Positions 5,110 through 16,261 of a DNA stretch of 27,474 nt are shown piece by piece. The DNA is from Candidatus Pelagibacterales bacterium (lineage in GTDB: Bacteria > Pseudomonadota > Alphaproteobacteria > Pelagibacterales > AG-422-B15): positions 1 to 27,474 of the forward strand of contig JADHQX010000004.1 in NCBI GenBank assembly GCA_016777745.1, in the 5' to 3' direction. The notes below the pieces were generated by a model. The model worked only from the letters and a program-made list of their open reading frames with translations. It did not search any database and was not told the DNA's origin. The translations under genes were made by a program, and so were the position numbers. The stretch's first letter is position 1, and every line of letters begins with the position of its first letter.

Positions 5110-6798
5110 ATGGTTTTAAATTTAAGTGTTCCAGAATTAAAAGAGTTGAAGCCCAAGATAACAGTTATAGGTGTTGGTGGCGCAGGTGGTAATGCTATTA
5201 ATAATATGATTGACTCTGGCTTAGCTGGTGTTGACTTTGTTGCAGCAAATACAGATGCGCAAGCCTTATCTAAATCACGCAGTGATTGTAAGATTCAACT
5301 TGGAGTTCAGATTACCAAAGGTCTAGGTGCCGGTTCTCATCCAGATATTGGAAAATCTTCTGCAGATGAAACAAAACACGAAATTATGGAACACCTCGAT
5401 GGTACTAATATGCTCTTCATAACAGCTGGCATGGGTGGTGGAACTGGTACTGGAGCTGCTCCTGTAATTGCAAGAGTTGCTAAAGAACTTGGAATATTAA
5501 CTGTAGCAGTTGTTACTAAGCCATTTCAATTTGAAGGTGCCGGTAGAATGCGAATTGCTGAGCAAGGTTTAAAGGAATTAGAAGGATTAGTTGATACAAC
5601 AATAGTTATCCCAAATCAGAATTTGTTTAAAGTTGCAGATGAAAAAACTACATTCAACGATGCCTTTGCAATGGCTGATGAAGTTTTACATGCTGGAGTG
5701 AGAAGTATAACTGATTTAATGGTTGTGCCTGGCTTAATCAATCTAGATTTTGCTGATGTAAGAACAATAATGAATAATATGGGCAGAGCAATGATGGGTA
5801 CTGGTGAGGCTGATGGGGAAAATAGAGCAGTTGATTGTGCTCAAGCAGCAATTGCTAATCCTCTATTAGATGATTATTCATTAGATGGAGCCAAAGGCCT
5901 TCTTATTAATATTACTGGCGGTACAGATTTAACTCTATTTGAAGTAGACAAAGTAACGAACGCAATAAGAGCTGAAGTACACCCTGAAGCAGATGTGATT
6001 GTAGGATCTATCTTTGATGAAAGAATGGAAGGTAAGATTAGAGTGTCAGTAGTAGCTACTGGACTGGGACCACAGATTAGCCCGGGACGTAGAATTGTTG
6101 ACTTAAGTGTAACTAATAGCATGAATAATGCAGTTGGCATTAATAGTAATAATGGAGTTCCAATGCCATCAAGTGCAACTATGGAGGCCGAAGAAGCTAG
6201 AGTAGCCGAAGAAGCACGCATAGCAGCTGAAGCCGAAGAAGCTAGAGTAGCCGAAGAAGCTAGAGTAGCCGAAGAAGCACGCATAGCAGCTGAAGCCGAA
6301 GAAGCACGCATAGCAGCTGAAGCCGAAGAAGCACGCATAGCAGCTGAAGCCGAAGAAGCTAGAGTAGCCGAAGAAGCTAGAGTAGCCGAAGAAGCTAGAG
6401 TAGCCGAAGAAGCTAGAGTAGCCGAAGAAGCACGCATAGCAGCTGAAGCTATAGAGATGCCATCGGTAATTGAAGATGAACACGAAGAAGCTGACTTAAT
6501 GATAGAGCCATCGGAAGAGATAGAAGTAGATAGTCTTGTAGATGAAGCTCCACAGTTAGAAGTATTGGATGAAGATTCTGCTGATAAAGATTACACAAGC
6601 ATTATTGACCTTATATCTGACACTAAAGATATCAATGAAATGGAAAGCGACGTTAGTGAAAATGATGCGCCTGATTTATTTTCAACAACAAGTGAAACTT
6701 TAAACAAGAATGAGTCAGAAAGCATAGAAAATAGATCTGAAGAAACTGATGATGATTATTTAGAAATTCCAGCATTCTTAAGACGTCAGAGTAAATGA
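5110..6798 (+). CDS. ftsZ: FtsZ, tubulin-like cell division GTPase with long repeat-containing linker
   Basis: FtsZ polymerises into the Z-ring that organises septum formation. The 562-residue protein has the GTP-binding start [13 protein letters not shown], the tubulin signature GMGGGTGTG (residues 107-115) and the T7 synergy loop NLDFAD (211-216). The conserved core ends near residue 320. The extreme C-terminus [12 protein letters not shown] (about 549-560) is the standard peptide that binds FtsA and other partners. Between them lies a linker of about 230 residues, including an 87-residue Ala/Glu/Arg repeat block (360-446) and an acidic tail. AAGGAG (5095-5100) sits 9 bases before the ATG, the strongest ribosome site in the cluster. 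Its place directly after mraZ, rather than after ftsA, is unusual. The stop overlaps the rsmH start (ATGA). Confidence 0.97.
   Translation: MVLNLSVPELKELKPKITVIGVGGAGGNAINNMIDSGLAGVDFVAANTDAQALSKSRSDCKIQLGVQITKGLGAGSHPDIGKSSADETKHEIMEHLDGTNMLFITAGMGGGTGTGAAPVIARVAKELGILTVAVVTKPFQFEGAGRMRIAEQGLKELEGLVDTTIVIPNQNLFKVADEKTTFNDAFAMADEVLHAGVRSITDLMVVPGLINLDFADVRTIMNNMGRAMMGTGEADGENRAVDCAQAAIANPLLDDYSLDGAKGLLINITGGTDLTLFEVDKVTNAIRAEVHPEADVIVGSIFDERMEGKIRVSVVATGLGPQISPGRRIVDLSVTNSMNNAVGINSNNGVPMPSSATMEAEEARVAEEARIAAEAEEARVAEEARVAEEARIAAEAEEARIAAEAEEARIAAEAEEARVAEEARVAEEARVAEEARVAEEARIAAEAIEMPSVIEDEHEEADLMIEPSEEIEVDSLVDEAPQLEVLDEDSADKDYTSIIDLISDTKDINEMESDVSENDAPDLFSTTSETLNKNESESIENRSEETDDDYLEIPAFLRRQSK
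6187..6447 (+). repeat. in-frame minisatellite in the FtsZ linker (12 units of 18 or 27 bp)
   Basis: Two unit types alternate without a single base difference between copies: A (18 bp, encoding AEEARV) and B (27 bp, encoding AEEARIAAE). The order is A B A A B B B A A A A B, seven A and five B. Every unit is a multiple of 3, so copy changes keep the frame. Perfect identity points to recent expansion or continual homogenisation by slippage or recombination. The encoded stretch alternates Glu/Arg with Ala/Val/Ile and should form a long charged alpha helix or coiled coil. Confidence 0.95.
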
Positions 6799-7781
6799 AT
6801 GGAGATTCATTAGGTCATACACCAGTCTTATTAAGTGAAGTGATTAATGCCATTAATCCTCAGGATGGTAAAATATACTTTGATGCAACATTTGGATGGG
6901 GAGGGTATACAAAAAAACTATTAGACTCATGTGCATGCAATGTAATTGCTATAGATCAAGATCCAAGCGTTAAAGATAAAGCAAATGAATTCAAAAATAA
7001 ATATGGCGATAGATTTGATTTTATTGAAAGTAAGTTTAGCCAAATTCCAGCAGTTTTGAAAAAACTCAGTATTAATAAAGTGGATGGATTTATGTTTGAT
7101 ATTGGTGTTTCGTCTATGCAATTAGATAGTTCTGATAGAGGCTTTTCTTTTAATAAGGATGGACCGTTAGATATGAGAATGAACTCTAGTGGTAAAACAG
7201 CAGCAGAATTTATTAATTTAATTAAGGAAGAAGATTTAGCTGATATAATCTATAATTATGGCGATGAAAGAAAATCAAGAAAAATTGCAAGATATATTGT
7301 AGAGCATCGTTCAATTAAACCTATTGAGACAACCCTTCAATTAGCTGAAATAGTTTCAAAAGCAAATCCAAAAAAACATAACCACAAAAAACATCCAGCA
7401 ACTAAAACATTTCAAGCAATAAGAATTTATTTAAACGATGAATTCAATGAATTATTTGATGGTTTGTCAGGAGCTGAAAAATCATTAAATATAGATGGAA
7501 AGATGTGTATCGTTACATTTCATTCAACAGAAGATAAAATTGTTAAAAATTATTTTAATAAATCATCTGGAACTAACACCTCTAGTTATAAAAATTTACC
7601 TACTATTAAAAATGATAGCTTAGCTTCTTTAATACCTTTTAAAAAAGCCATTAAAGCTTCCGATGAAGAAATTAACTTAAATATCAGAGCAAGATCAGCA
7701 AAATTAAGATACGCAAAAAAAACTTCAACAGAACCAAATAATTTTAAACTTGAAGATATTGGATTTATGGAGTTTCACTAA
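6795..7781 (+). CDS. rsmH: 16S rRNA (cytosine-1402 N4) methyltransferase RsmH (MraW)
   Basis: RsmH methylates N4 of C1402 in the 16S rRNA decoding centre, using AdoMet. The 328-residue protein begins [13 protein letters not shown], the family's N-terminus. It has the AdoMet-binding loop [10 protein letters not shown] (residues 30-39) and the signature [18 protein letters not shown] followed by GPLDMRM. The C-terminal part keeps [13 protein letters not shown] and RARSAKLR. The usual GGHS/T of the loop reads GGYT here. The ATG overlaps the ftsZ stop by 4 bases and ftsL starts on the base after its stop, so translation is tightly coupled. Confidence 0.96.
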   Translation: MNGDSLGHTPVLLSEVINAINPQDGKIYFDATFGWGGYTKKLLDSCACNVIAIDQDPSVKDKANEFKNKYGDRFDFIESKFSQIPAVLKKLSINKVDGFMFDIGVSSMQLDSSDRGFSFNKDGPLDMRMNSSGKTAAEFINLIKEEDLADIIYNYGDERKSRKIARYIVEHRSIKPIETTLQLAEIVSKANPKKHNHKKHPATKTFQAIRIYLNDEFNELFDGLSGAEKSLNIDGKMCIVTFHSTEDKIVKNYFNKSSGTNTSSYKNLPTIKNDSLASLIPFKKAIKASDEEINLNIRARSAKLRYAKKTSTEPNNFKLEDIGFMEFH

Positions 7782-8126
7782 ATGGCTAGTAATTTATTCA
7801 AAATATTTTTAATAACAATTTTTATCTTTGGAATCGTAGGAATTTCAATTGTAAAAAATATTTCAGTACAGAAAAGAAATTATATTTCTCAACTACAACT
7901 AGAGTTGCACAAGCATCAAGAAAATTTTGATATCTACAAAATAGAATGGGACCATTTAACATCTCCTATTAATCTTGGCTCAAAAATTAATGGATATACT
8001 TTAGAGAGCTATAATCAAACTTTTGTCGTAATCAATGAAGAGTTACTAGTTCCTAAGTATAAAAACGAATTAGATGAAATGTATAATATAAATTCAAGAT
8101 TAATCATAAAAAATTTAGGTCGATAA
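7782..8126 (+). CDS. ftsL: FtsL-like bitopic cell division protein
   Basis: The 114-residue protein has one transmembrane segment near residues 6-24 (FKIFLITIFIFGIVGISIV) and a periplasmic part whose first half is heptad-like (KRNYISQLQLELHKHQENFDIYKIEWDHLTSP), as in FtsL. FtsL forms a complex with FtsQ and FtsB and activates FtsWI. Sequence conservation of FtsL is weak across bacteria; topology, length and position between rsmH and ftsI make the call. It starts directly after the rsmH stop. Confidence 0.85.
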   Translation: MASNLFKIFLITIFIFGIVGISIVKNISVQKRNYISQLQLELHKHQENFDIYKIEWDHLTSPINLGSKINGYTLESYNQTFVVINEELLVPKYKNELDEMYNINSRLIIKNLGR

Positions 8127-8136
8127 TTGAATAGCA

Positions 8137-9876
8137 ATGAAACGTTATAGTGGAAAAAAAAGAATTGATATAAATCAAAAAAGTTTTGCTTTTACTCATC
8201 GTTACGATGAAGACAAATTTTCTTTTGAAAAAAACTTAACTAAAACAGGTATTTTTTTAACTAAAATCAATAATAGATTAATTTTAGCATCTTTATTTAT
8301 TACAGCGATATTTTTAGTAGTTGCGATAAAGATTATTGAAGTAAATCTATTTAATCAAAATGAGCAATCAATATTTAACAAAAGCTATACTGAGGCAAGA
8401 GGTAATATACTAGATAGAAATAATAATCCTCTGACTGCTAATCTAAGGTTGGCGAATATTGGAGTTTTCCCAAATAAAATTTATGATAAAAATAAATTTG
8501 TAAATAGTGTAAAGATAATTTTTCCAGAATTAAGCAGAGAACGTTTATTAAAAAAGATTAATGGAAAAAGTCATTTTTGGATTAAAAGGAATGTTTCAAA
8601 TTATAAGCTTCAACAAGTATATGATATAGGTGAAACAGGTATCGAAATTACTCCATCTTATTTAAGAAAATACCCTCATGATGAATTAGTTAGTCATATT
8701 CTTGGAGATGTAGATATAGACAATATTGGTATAGCTGGTATTGAAAAATCATTTAATCAAAAATTAGTTAAAAATGAAAATGAATTTATTTCATCAATAG
8801 ATATTCAAATTCAATATGCAGTTAGGGACGAACTATTAAATGGTATAAAAAAATATAAAGCATTAGGTGCATCTGGAATATTAATGGATATCAATTCAGG
8901 TGAAATTATTTCCATGGTATCACTTCCTGATTTTAATCCAAATCAACCTGTAGAAGATATACAAAGCGATGGAAAGTATTTTAACAAAAACACGCTAGGT
9001 GTTTATGAATTTGGTTCAGTAATGAAAACATTCACAACTGCAATTGGATTAGAAGAAAATATATTTAATCTAAATACAAAATTTGCAGTTCCAAAAAGAA
9101 TAAAAGTTGGCAAAAATCGAGTTGAAGATGTGCATGCTGCATGTGATCAATTAGAATGCTCTGTAAAAGATATTTTTGTTCAATCATCAAACGTAGGAAC
9201 AATCCAAATGGTAAGAGATATTGGTACAAATCTTCAGCAAATTTATTTAGACAGGTTGGGACTTTTAAGTAGAATTGATATAAATTTACCAGAACTAGCA
9301 TCGCCACAACAGCCTGATCCATGGCGTGATGTAAACAGGGACTCAATTTCTTATGGATACGGCTTATCCATCTCTCCGTTGCACTTGACCGTTGCTACAG
9401 CTGCAGTGCTTAACGGCGGTTATTTGGTAAAGCCTTCCCTTGAAAAAATAAATAAAGAAGATTTAAAAGTTTTTGATCAAATTTTTTCCAAAAAAACAAG
9501 TGATGAAATGAAATATCTATTTAATCAAGTAGTATTAAATGGTTCTGCAAAAGAAGCCTTTAAAGAAAGTGAGAGCAAATTAATTGTAGGAGGCAAGACA
9601 GGAACAGCTAGAACAATAAAAAATGGTACGTACGATAGAGATCATAAGATGACATCATTTATTTCAGTATTTCCAATTCATGAACCTAAATATGTCTTAT
9701 TAACTGTGATAGATAGACCGAGAGGGGTTGAAGAAGATTTCTATTGGACAAATGCAGGATGGAACGCTGCAAAAGTAGGAAAACTTATAATTGATCGTAT
9801 AGGTCCTATTTTAGCCATAAACAGTAAGTATGAATTAAATAATAGCAACTTATTGATTAACACCTCACTACAATAA
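8137..9876 (+). CDS. ftsI: FtsI (PBP3), septal peptidoglycan DD-transpeptidase
   Basis: This monofunctional class B penicillin-binding protein cross-links septal peptidoglycan together with the glycosyltransferase FtsW. The 579-residue protein has a cytoplasmic basic tail, a membrane segment near residues 47-66 and a PBP dimerisation domain starting at TEARGNILDRNNNPL. The transpeptidase domain carries the three active-site motifs SVMK (S294), SSN (350-352) and KTGT (487-490). The ATG follows the ftsL stop by 10 bases. The TAA stop shares its last A with the murE ATG (TAATG). Confidence 0.97.
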   Translation: MKRYSGKKRIDINQKSFAFTHRYDEDKFSFEKNLTKTGIFLTKINNRLILASLFITAIFLVVAIKIIEVNLFNQNEQSIFNKSYTEARGNILDRNNNPLTANLRLANIGVFPNKIYDKNKFVNSVKIIFPELSRERLLKKINGKSHFWIKRNVSNYKLQQVYDIGETGIEITPSYLRKYPHDELVSHILGDVDIDNIGIAGIEKSFNQKLVKNENEFISSIDIQIQYAVRDELLNGIKKYKALGASGILMDINSGEIISMVSLPDFNPNQPVEDIQSDGKYFNKNTLGVYEFGSVMKTFTTAIGLEENIFNLNTKFAVPKRIKVGKNRVEDVHAACDQLECSVKDIFVQSSNVGTIQMVRDIGTNLQQIYLDRLGLLSRIDINLPELASPQQPDPWRDVNRDSISYGYGLSISPLHLTVATAAVLNGGYLVKPSLEKINKEDLKVFDQIFSKKTSDEMKYLFNQVVLNGSAKEAFKESESKLIVGGKTGTARTIKNGTYDRDHKMTSFISVFPIHEPKYVLLTVIDRPRGVEEDFYWTNAGWNAAKVGKLIIDRIGPILAINSKYELNNSNLLINTSLQ

Positions 9877-11288
9877 TGGCATCAGACATTTTATCAAGGA
9901 TTAAAGCAAACCAAATTGCAGTAGAAGGAATAAGTAGTGATAGTCGAAATATAAAACAAAATTTTATATTTTTTGCAATCAAGGGAGATAAAAATAATGG
10001 GAATGATTATATTGATGAGGTATTAAAAAAACAGCCTTCGGCAATAATTACATCTCAAAAAAAGATCTATAAAACAAATATTCCAATTATAATTGTAAAA
10101 GATGTGAGAAAAGAATATGCGATGGCAGCATATAATTTTTATAGTCATAAGATCGATAATAAAATTGCTGTTACAGGAACCAATGGTAAAACTTCAGTAG
10201 TTTTTTTTATAAATTCAATCTTAAATAAATTAAACAATAAATCTGGAATTATTGGAACGTTAGGAAGTAATTTCAAAAATATTCAATCAAACCTCACAAC
10301 ACCAGATCCTTTACATATTGCTCAATTATTACAAAAATTTTATAAAAATAATTATAAGACAGTTGCAATGGAAGCATCAAGTCATGCGCTGGATCAGTCT
10401 AGACTGTATGGATTAACTTATGATATATTGGCATTAACAAATATTTCTCATGATCATTTAGATTATCATAAAAGTTTAAATAATTATATAAATGCTAAGT
10501 TAAAACTTTTTATCCAAAATGCAAAACCAAATGGAATATTAATTATTTCAAAAGATACTCAATATTATCCAATTATTTGTAAAAAATTAAAATCAAGAAA
10601 TATTAAGTATTTAACTTTTGGACTTAAGAAAGCAGATTTTGAAATTAAAGAAATATCCCGAAACAACAGTAGAGTGGAAATGCAGTTAAACCATGCTTCT
10701 AAAAAATACATATTTAAATTCAATAATTTATCGAATTATCAAATCAAAAATTATTTATTAGCAACAAGTATTGTTAATAAACTTGGTTATGAATTTAATA
10801 AAATAAAATCTTTTTCATTAAATATACCAAGTGTACCTGGTAGAATGGAGTTGGCTGGTATCAAAAAAAATAAAGCAAAGGTATTTGTAGATTTTGCTCA
10901 CACACCCGACGCATTAGAAAACGTTTTAAATGAAGCAAAGCAAATGAGCGGAGGTAAGCTTCATGTAGTTTTTGGATGTGGAGGCGATAGAGATAAGAAA
11001 AAAAGACCATTAATGGGAAAAATTGCGTGTAAATACGCAGATAGTGTTGTTGTTACAGATGACAATCCAAGAAATGAAAATCCTCAATCAATCAGAAATC
11101 AGATTATTGGTAATTCAAAAAATATTATTGAAATTTCTGATAGAAAAAAAGCCATTAAGTATGCAATTAATAATCTGCTTTCCCAAGATATCCTTATTAT
11201 TGCCGGTAAAGGACATGAAAAATATCAACTAGTAAAAAATAAATCTTTACCATTTGATGATGTTAAGATTAGTAAAAAGTACATATAG
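9876..11288 (+). CDS. murE: MurE, UDP-MurNAc-L-Ala-D-Glu:meso-diaminopimelate ligase
   Basis: MurE adds the third stem-peptide residue in the cytoplasm. The 470-residue Mur ligase has the P-loop TGTNGKTS (residues 100-107), the ALTNISHDHLDYH central motif and a C-terminal domain with FGCGGDRDKKKRPLMG. DDNPR at 395-399 is the determinant used by meso-DAP-adding MurE enzymes, as opposed to lysine-adding ones. This shows the cell wall is of the Gram-negative DAP type. The start overlaps the ftsI stop by one base; murF follows after 3 bases. Confidence 0.97.
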   Translation: MASDILSRIKANQIAVEGISSDSRNIKQNFIFFAIKGDKNNGNDYIDEVLKKQPSAIITSQKKIYKTNIPIIIVKDVRKEYAMAAYNFYSHKIDNKIAVTGTNGKTSVVFFINSILNKLNNKSGIIGTLGSNFKNIQSNLTTPDPLHIAQLLQKFYKNNYKTVAMEASSHALDQSRLYGLTYDILALTNISHDHLDYHKSLNNYINAKLKLFIQNAKPNGILIISKDTQYYPIICKKLKSRNIKYLTFGLKKADFEIKEISRNNSRVEMQLNHASKKYIFKFNNLSNYQIKNYLLATSIVNKLGYEFNKIKSFSLNIPSVPGRMELAGIKKNKAKVFVDFAHTPDALENVLNEAKQMSGGKLHVVFGCGGDRDKKKRPLMGKIACKYADSVVVTDDNPRNENPQSIRNQIIGNSKNIIEISDRKKAIKYAINNLLSQDILIIAGKGHEKYQLVKNKSLPFDDVKISKKYI

Positions 11289-11291
11289 ATA

Positions 11292-12671
11292 ATGGCTATA
11301 ATAAATATAAACAATAAAGATATTAAAAATATATTTAAAACAAATATAGATAAGATTAATTTTACAGGTTGTAGCTTAGATTCAAGGACTATAAAAAAAG
11401 GAAATATTTTTTTTGCTTATAAAGGCAAGAAAAATGATGGAAATCAATATATTGCTGAGGCAAAAAAAAATGGTGCAGTATTAGCAATAGTAGAAAGAAA
11501 AAACTTAAAAGTTAAGATACCACAAATAAAAGTTAAAAATGCACATCATTCGTTAATTAAGTTAGCAAAATATTCGAGATTAAAGTCAGGTGCAAAAATT
11601 ATTGCTATTACTGGAAGTGTTGGAAAAACAAGCACCAAAGATGCTCTTGCTCATATCCTAAAAGATGAAAAAAAAGTTTTCACGGCACGAAAATCATTTA
11701 ACAATATATTTGGTGTGCCCTTAGAAATACTAAATATGCCCAAAAATACAAAAATTGGTATTTTTGAATTAGGTATGAATCATAAAAATGAGCTAACTAA
11801 GCTCGTTGAAATTTTAAAACCACAAATTGGGTTAATTTTAAATGTTAATTATGTTCATGGAGGAAATTTTAATGATCTTAAAGATATAGCTATAGCTAAA
11901 GCTGAAATTATTAATAGTAAATTTCCAGTTAATACAATAATTTTAAACAAGGATTGTAGTCATTTTAAAATTATTAATGAAAAAGCAAAAAAAATTAAAA
12001 TAGAAAATATCATAACTCACTCTTTTAACAAAAGAGCTAATTTAATGTACTGCAATCATGCATTAAAGAATTCAAATCTTGCTGTAGAAGTAATTTTGAA
12101 TAAAGAAAAAATAATTAAATATAAGATTAATTCAATAAATGATTATCTTATAGGTAATACAATGGCTATTATTGCAATTCTTGAGGCAGTAGGATTAAAC
12201 TTAAATTTAATAAAAAATTTAAAAAATTTAAAGCTAACAGAGGGTAGAGGAGATATTATAAAATTTAAAAAAGCTAATAAAATCATAGAGTTGCATAATC
12301 ACTCATATAATTCTAGCCCAGTCTCATTATTTTCTAGCTTGAGTACATTTTTAAAGACTAGCAATAAAAAGAATCTAATTATAATTGGCGATATGAATGA
12401 ACTTGGAAATAAATCAGAGTATTATCATTTAAAAGTATTAAAATTTTTATCTAAAAATAAAAATGATAACCATTTGATAGTGGGTAAAATATTCTATAAA
12501 TATAAAGATAGTTTTATTTCCAAAAAAATAAATTTTTATCAAAATATAAATCAGCTAAACGATAAAATTTTTGATTTTATTGGATCTTATAACAGAATTT
12601 TCATAAAAGGATCTAATTCTATTAATTTACAAAAAACAATTAATTTTGTTAGAGATAAATCGGTAGAATAA
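11292..12671 (+). CDS. murF: MurF, UDP-MurNAc-tripeptide:D-Ala-D-Ala ligase
   Basis: MurF attaches the D-Ala-D-Ala made by Ddl to complete UDP-MurNAc-pentapeptide. The 459-residue protein has the MurF-type P-loop TGSVGKTS (residues 107-114), followed by the characteristic [13 protein letters not shown] and [10 protein letters not shown] segments. It is strongly Lys/Ile/Asn-biased, as are murE and murD, reflecting the low GC content. In the usual HNHSYNSSP substrate region the common DxYNANP motif reads HNHSYNSSP, a modest divergence. mraY starts 3 bases after the stop. Confidence 0.95.
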   Translation: MAIININNKDIKNIFKTNIDKINFTGCSLDSRTIKKGNIFFAYKGKKNDGNQYIAEAKKNGAVLAIVERKNLKVKIPQIKVKNAHHSLIKLAKYSRLKSGAKIIAITGSVGKTSTKDALAHILKDEKKVFTARKSFNNIFGVPLEILNMPKNTKIGIFELGMNHKNELTKLVEILKPQIGLILNVNYVHGGNFNDLKDIAIAKAEIINSKFPVNTIILNKDCSHFKIINEKAKKIKIENIITHSFNKRANLMYCNHALKNSNLAVEVILNKEKIIKYKINSINDYLIGNTMAIIAILEAVGLNLNLIKNLKNLKLTEGRGDIIKFKKANKIIELHNHSYNSSPVSLFSSLSTFLKTSNKKNLIIIGDMNELGNKSEYYHLKVLKFLSKNKNDNHLIVGKIFYKYKDSFISKKINFYQNINQLNDKIFDFIGSYNRIFIKGSNSINLQKTINFVRDKSVE

Positions 12672-12673
12672 TT

Positions 12674-13759
<1,086 letters not shown>

Positions 13760-13763
13760 ACTA

Positions 13764-15122
13764 ATGATAACATCCACTGTCTTTAAAGATAAAAAAATCT
13801 TGATCCTGGGACTGGGCATAACAGGACTAAATCTTTACAAAGCGATGATTAAAAGTAATGCCAAAGTTTATACTTGGGATGATAGTGATAATATCAAAAA
13901 TAATTTGCCAAAAAATATAAATCTAAAAAATTTCAATTTTAGTCAATTAGATTACTGTGTTCCTAGTCCAGGAATACCTACAAAAGGATTAGATGCTCAT
14001 CCAGTTATAAGTTTACTAAAGAAGAATCGTGTAAAAATTATAAGTGAGTTAGATCTTTTTCAAATATACCTAAACTCATCAATAAACTATTTAAATGGTA
14101 ATATTAAGATTATTGCTGCAACTGGAACTAATGGTAAGTCCACAGTTGTATCGATTATGCATCATGTACTTCAAAAATTAGGTTATCAAACTAGCTTAAT
14201 AGGCAATATTGGAAAATCTATATTTCAATCAAAAGTTCTAAAAAATGGATTTTATATAATTGAAGTTTCATCTTATCAATTAGAGACAACATCAATATTT
14301 AAACCAAATATTTCTATATTAACTAATATTTCTGACGATCATATGCAGAGGCATAAAACATTTAATGAATATATAAAGCAAAAATTTAAGATTTTCAAAA
14401 ATCTAACGAAAAGTGACTTAGCAATAATTTCATGCGATCATCAACTTACAAAAAAATATATTAATAAGCTTTCATATAAAGATAAGTTCAAATTAATTAA
14501 AATTTCAGGAAAAAATAAAAGATCCAATTACTATTATGATGATTTATCAATTTATAAAAGAACTCAACTTATCTATAGGGCTTCAAATTCTAATTTGTAT
14601 GGACGTCATAATCTTGAGAATATTTCATTAGTTCTTGCTGCATTGTCAGGTATAAACCAGCTAAATAAATATAGTCTCAAAGCCATTGCCAGCTTTAAGG
14701 GGCTTCCTCATAGACAGGAAATTGTTAAAAAGATTGATAAAACATTATTTATTAATGATTCAAAGGCTACAAATATTGAGTCTAGTTTACCAGCTTTAAG
14801 GTCATTTAAAAATATTTATTGGATTTGTGGTGGCATTCCTAAGTCATATAATATGGATTCAGCTATACCTTTTTTAAAGAATGTAAAAAAAATATATATT
14901 ATAGGGTTAGAAAAAAAAATATTTTTTGATGCATTCGAAAAGTACACAGAAATAGTTTATGTTAAAGAAATGAAAAAAGCAATTAAGACAGCTTTTTTAA
15001 ACTCAAAAAAAGAAAAAAAGATTATTTCAATATTACTATCCCCAGCCGCCGCATCTTTTGATCAATATAAAAATTTTGAAACTAGAGGTAATGCGTTTAA
15101 AAAATGTGTAAAATCTTTATAA
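13764..15122 (+). CDS. murD: MurD, UDP-MurNAc-L-alanine:D-glutamate ligase
   Basis: MurD adds D-Glu as the second stem residue. The 452-residue protein has an N-terminal Rossmann-like UDP-binding domain beginning ILILGLGITGLNLYKAM, the ATP P-loop TGTNGKST (residues 120-127), the central EVSSYQLETTSIFKPNISILTNISDDHMQRH motif region and the C-terminal domain (NDSKATNIESSLPAL). All parts expected of MurD are present in order. It is followed by ftsW after 4 bases. Confidence 0.95.
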   Translation: MITSTVFKDKKILILGLGITGLNLYKAMIKSNAKVYTWDDSDNIKNNLPKNINLKNFNFSQLDYCVPSPGIPTKGLDAHPVISLLKKNRVKIISELDLFQIYLNSSINYLNGNIKIIAATGTNGKSTVVSIMHHVLQKLGYQTSLIGNIGKSIFQSKVLKNGFYIIEVSSYQLETTSIFKPNISILTNISDDHMQRHKTFNEYIKQKFKIFKNLTKSDLAIISCDHQLTKKYINKLSYKDKFKLIKISGKNKRSNYYYDDLSIYKRTQLIYRASNSNLYGRHNLENISLVLAALSGINQLNKYSLKAIASFKGLPHRQEIVKKIDKTLFINDSKATNIESSLPALRSFKNIYWICGGIPKSYNMDSAIPFLKNVKKIYIIGLEKKIFFDAFEKYTEIVYVKEMKKAIKTAFLNSKKEKKIISILLSPAAASFDQYKNFETRGNAFKKCVKSL

Positions 15123-15126
15123 AAAT

Positions 15127-16245
15127 ATGAGTCAAAATAGCAATAAAAATGAATTAACAATTTTATCTAACTGGTGGTTTAATATTGATAAACAATTATT
15201 GATATGTTTTTTAATTCTTACTTTTTTTGGACTAACTATGAGCTTTACTATTAAGCCAGGTGGATCATATGTTGATCAGATTAGTATTCTTAATGCCTTC
15301 ACAATTCAATCAATCTACCTATTATTTGGAGTATTAATCATTTTAATTTGCTCATTTTTTGAATTAAAGACTATAAAAAAATATACACCATACATATTCT
15401 TATTCTTACTGGTAGTTTTGACTTTAACAATCATTCCTGGTTTTGGTCTTGAAAGTAAAGGTTCATCACGTTGGCTTGACTTAATAATTATAACTTTAAT
15501 GCCAATTGAATTAATTAAGCCAATTTTTTGTATTGGCTTAGCATTGATACTTGAAAATAAAACTGAGAATACTAGCGGAAAAAAATATTTATATAGTTTT
15601 ATAATATATTTTTTTATCGCAGTAGTATTAGTAAAGCAACCTGATATAGGACAACTTGCAATTATTTCATCAATTTTTGTATCTAGTTTTTTTCTTAGTG
15701 GATTTAGCTTTGCAGCCTTAATTGGAATTATTTTTTTTGGTCTTATTAGTTTTGTTGGAATCTATTTTTTAAATTTTAACGTTCAAAATAGAATAAATGC
15801 TTTTTTTTCACCCGAACAATATGACGTATCTCAAGTAAATAGATCTATAAACGCTTTTAAGGAAGGTGGGTATTTTGGCGTAGGTCCTGGAGAAGGACAG
15901 TTAAAAAATACGCTCCAGGAATCTCATACAGATTATATATTTGCTGTTATAGGTGAAGAATATGGAGCTGTTGGGTGTTTAGTAATTTTATCGTTATTTT
16001 TTTATATAGCATACAGAGTTTTTCAAAGATCTTATGATGAAAAAGATCATTTCATTCAACTTAGCTTGTTTTCATTGACGGTCTATTTATCATTTCAAAC
16101 ACTAATTCATTGTGCTGTAAATCTAAATTTAATACCTTCAACCGGTATGACATTACCATTTATTAGCTATGGGGGTTCTTCAATCTTAGGTATAGCGTTA
16201 ACTTTGGGCTTGATTTTATTACTCACAAAAAAAAGACACAATTAA
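15127..16245 (+). CDS. ftsW: FtsW, SEDS-family septal peptidoglycan glycosyltransferase
   Basis: FtsW polymerises lipid II into glycan strands at the septum with FtsI. The 372-residue protein has about ten transmembrane segments and the SEDS signatures KGSSRWLDL, the ELIKP motif, QPDIGQ, GVGPGEGQLKNTLQESHTDYIFAVIGEEYG and the final PFISYGGSS. The conserved catalytic Asp region is the HTDYIFA/GEEYG loop block. Location between murD and murG and the FtsW-type GVGPGEGQLK loop favour FtsW over RodA. There is a 16-base gap before murG. Confidence 0.96.
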   Translation: MSQNSNKNELTILSNWWFNIDKQLLICFLILTFFGLTMSFTIKPGGSYVDQISILNAFTIQSIYLLFGVLIILICSFFELKTIKKYTPYIFLFLLVVLTLTIIPGFGLESKGSSRWLDLIIITLMPIELIKPIFCIGLALILENKTENTSGKKYLYSFIIYFFIAVVLVKQPDIGQLAIISSIFVSSFFLSGFSFAALIGIIFFGLISFVGIYFLNFNVQNRINAFFSPEQYDVSQVNRSINAFKEGGYFGVGPGEGQLKNTLQESHTDYIFAVIGEEYGAVGCLVILSLFFYIAYRVFQRSYDEKDHFIQLSLFSLTVYLSFQTLIHCAVNLNLIPSTGMTLPFISYGGSSILGIALTLGLILLLTKKRHN

Positions 16246-16261
16246 TAATTAAATTTCTTAT

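Noticed and set aside
6187..6447. Tandem repeats that could suggest a CRISPR array
   Set aside because: Units are contiguous without unique spacers, are 18 or 27 bp, and lie in frame within ftsZ.
5874..6483. Long open frames on the minus strand across the ftsZ repeat region (187 and 104 codons)
   Set aside because: They arise because the perfect repeat units contain no stop in those frames. The encoded proteins are low-complexity (ASSATL, FFGYSS) and the plus-strand frame is clearly ftsZ, including its conserved C-terminal peptide.
11023..11232. 69-codon frame within murE
   Set aside because: It overlaps the conserved C-terminal domain of murE in another frame, with no ribosome site or recognisable protein.
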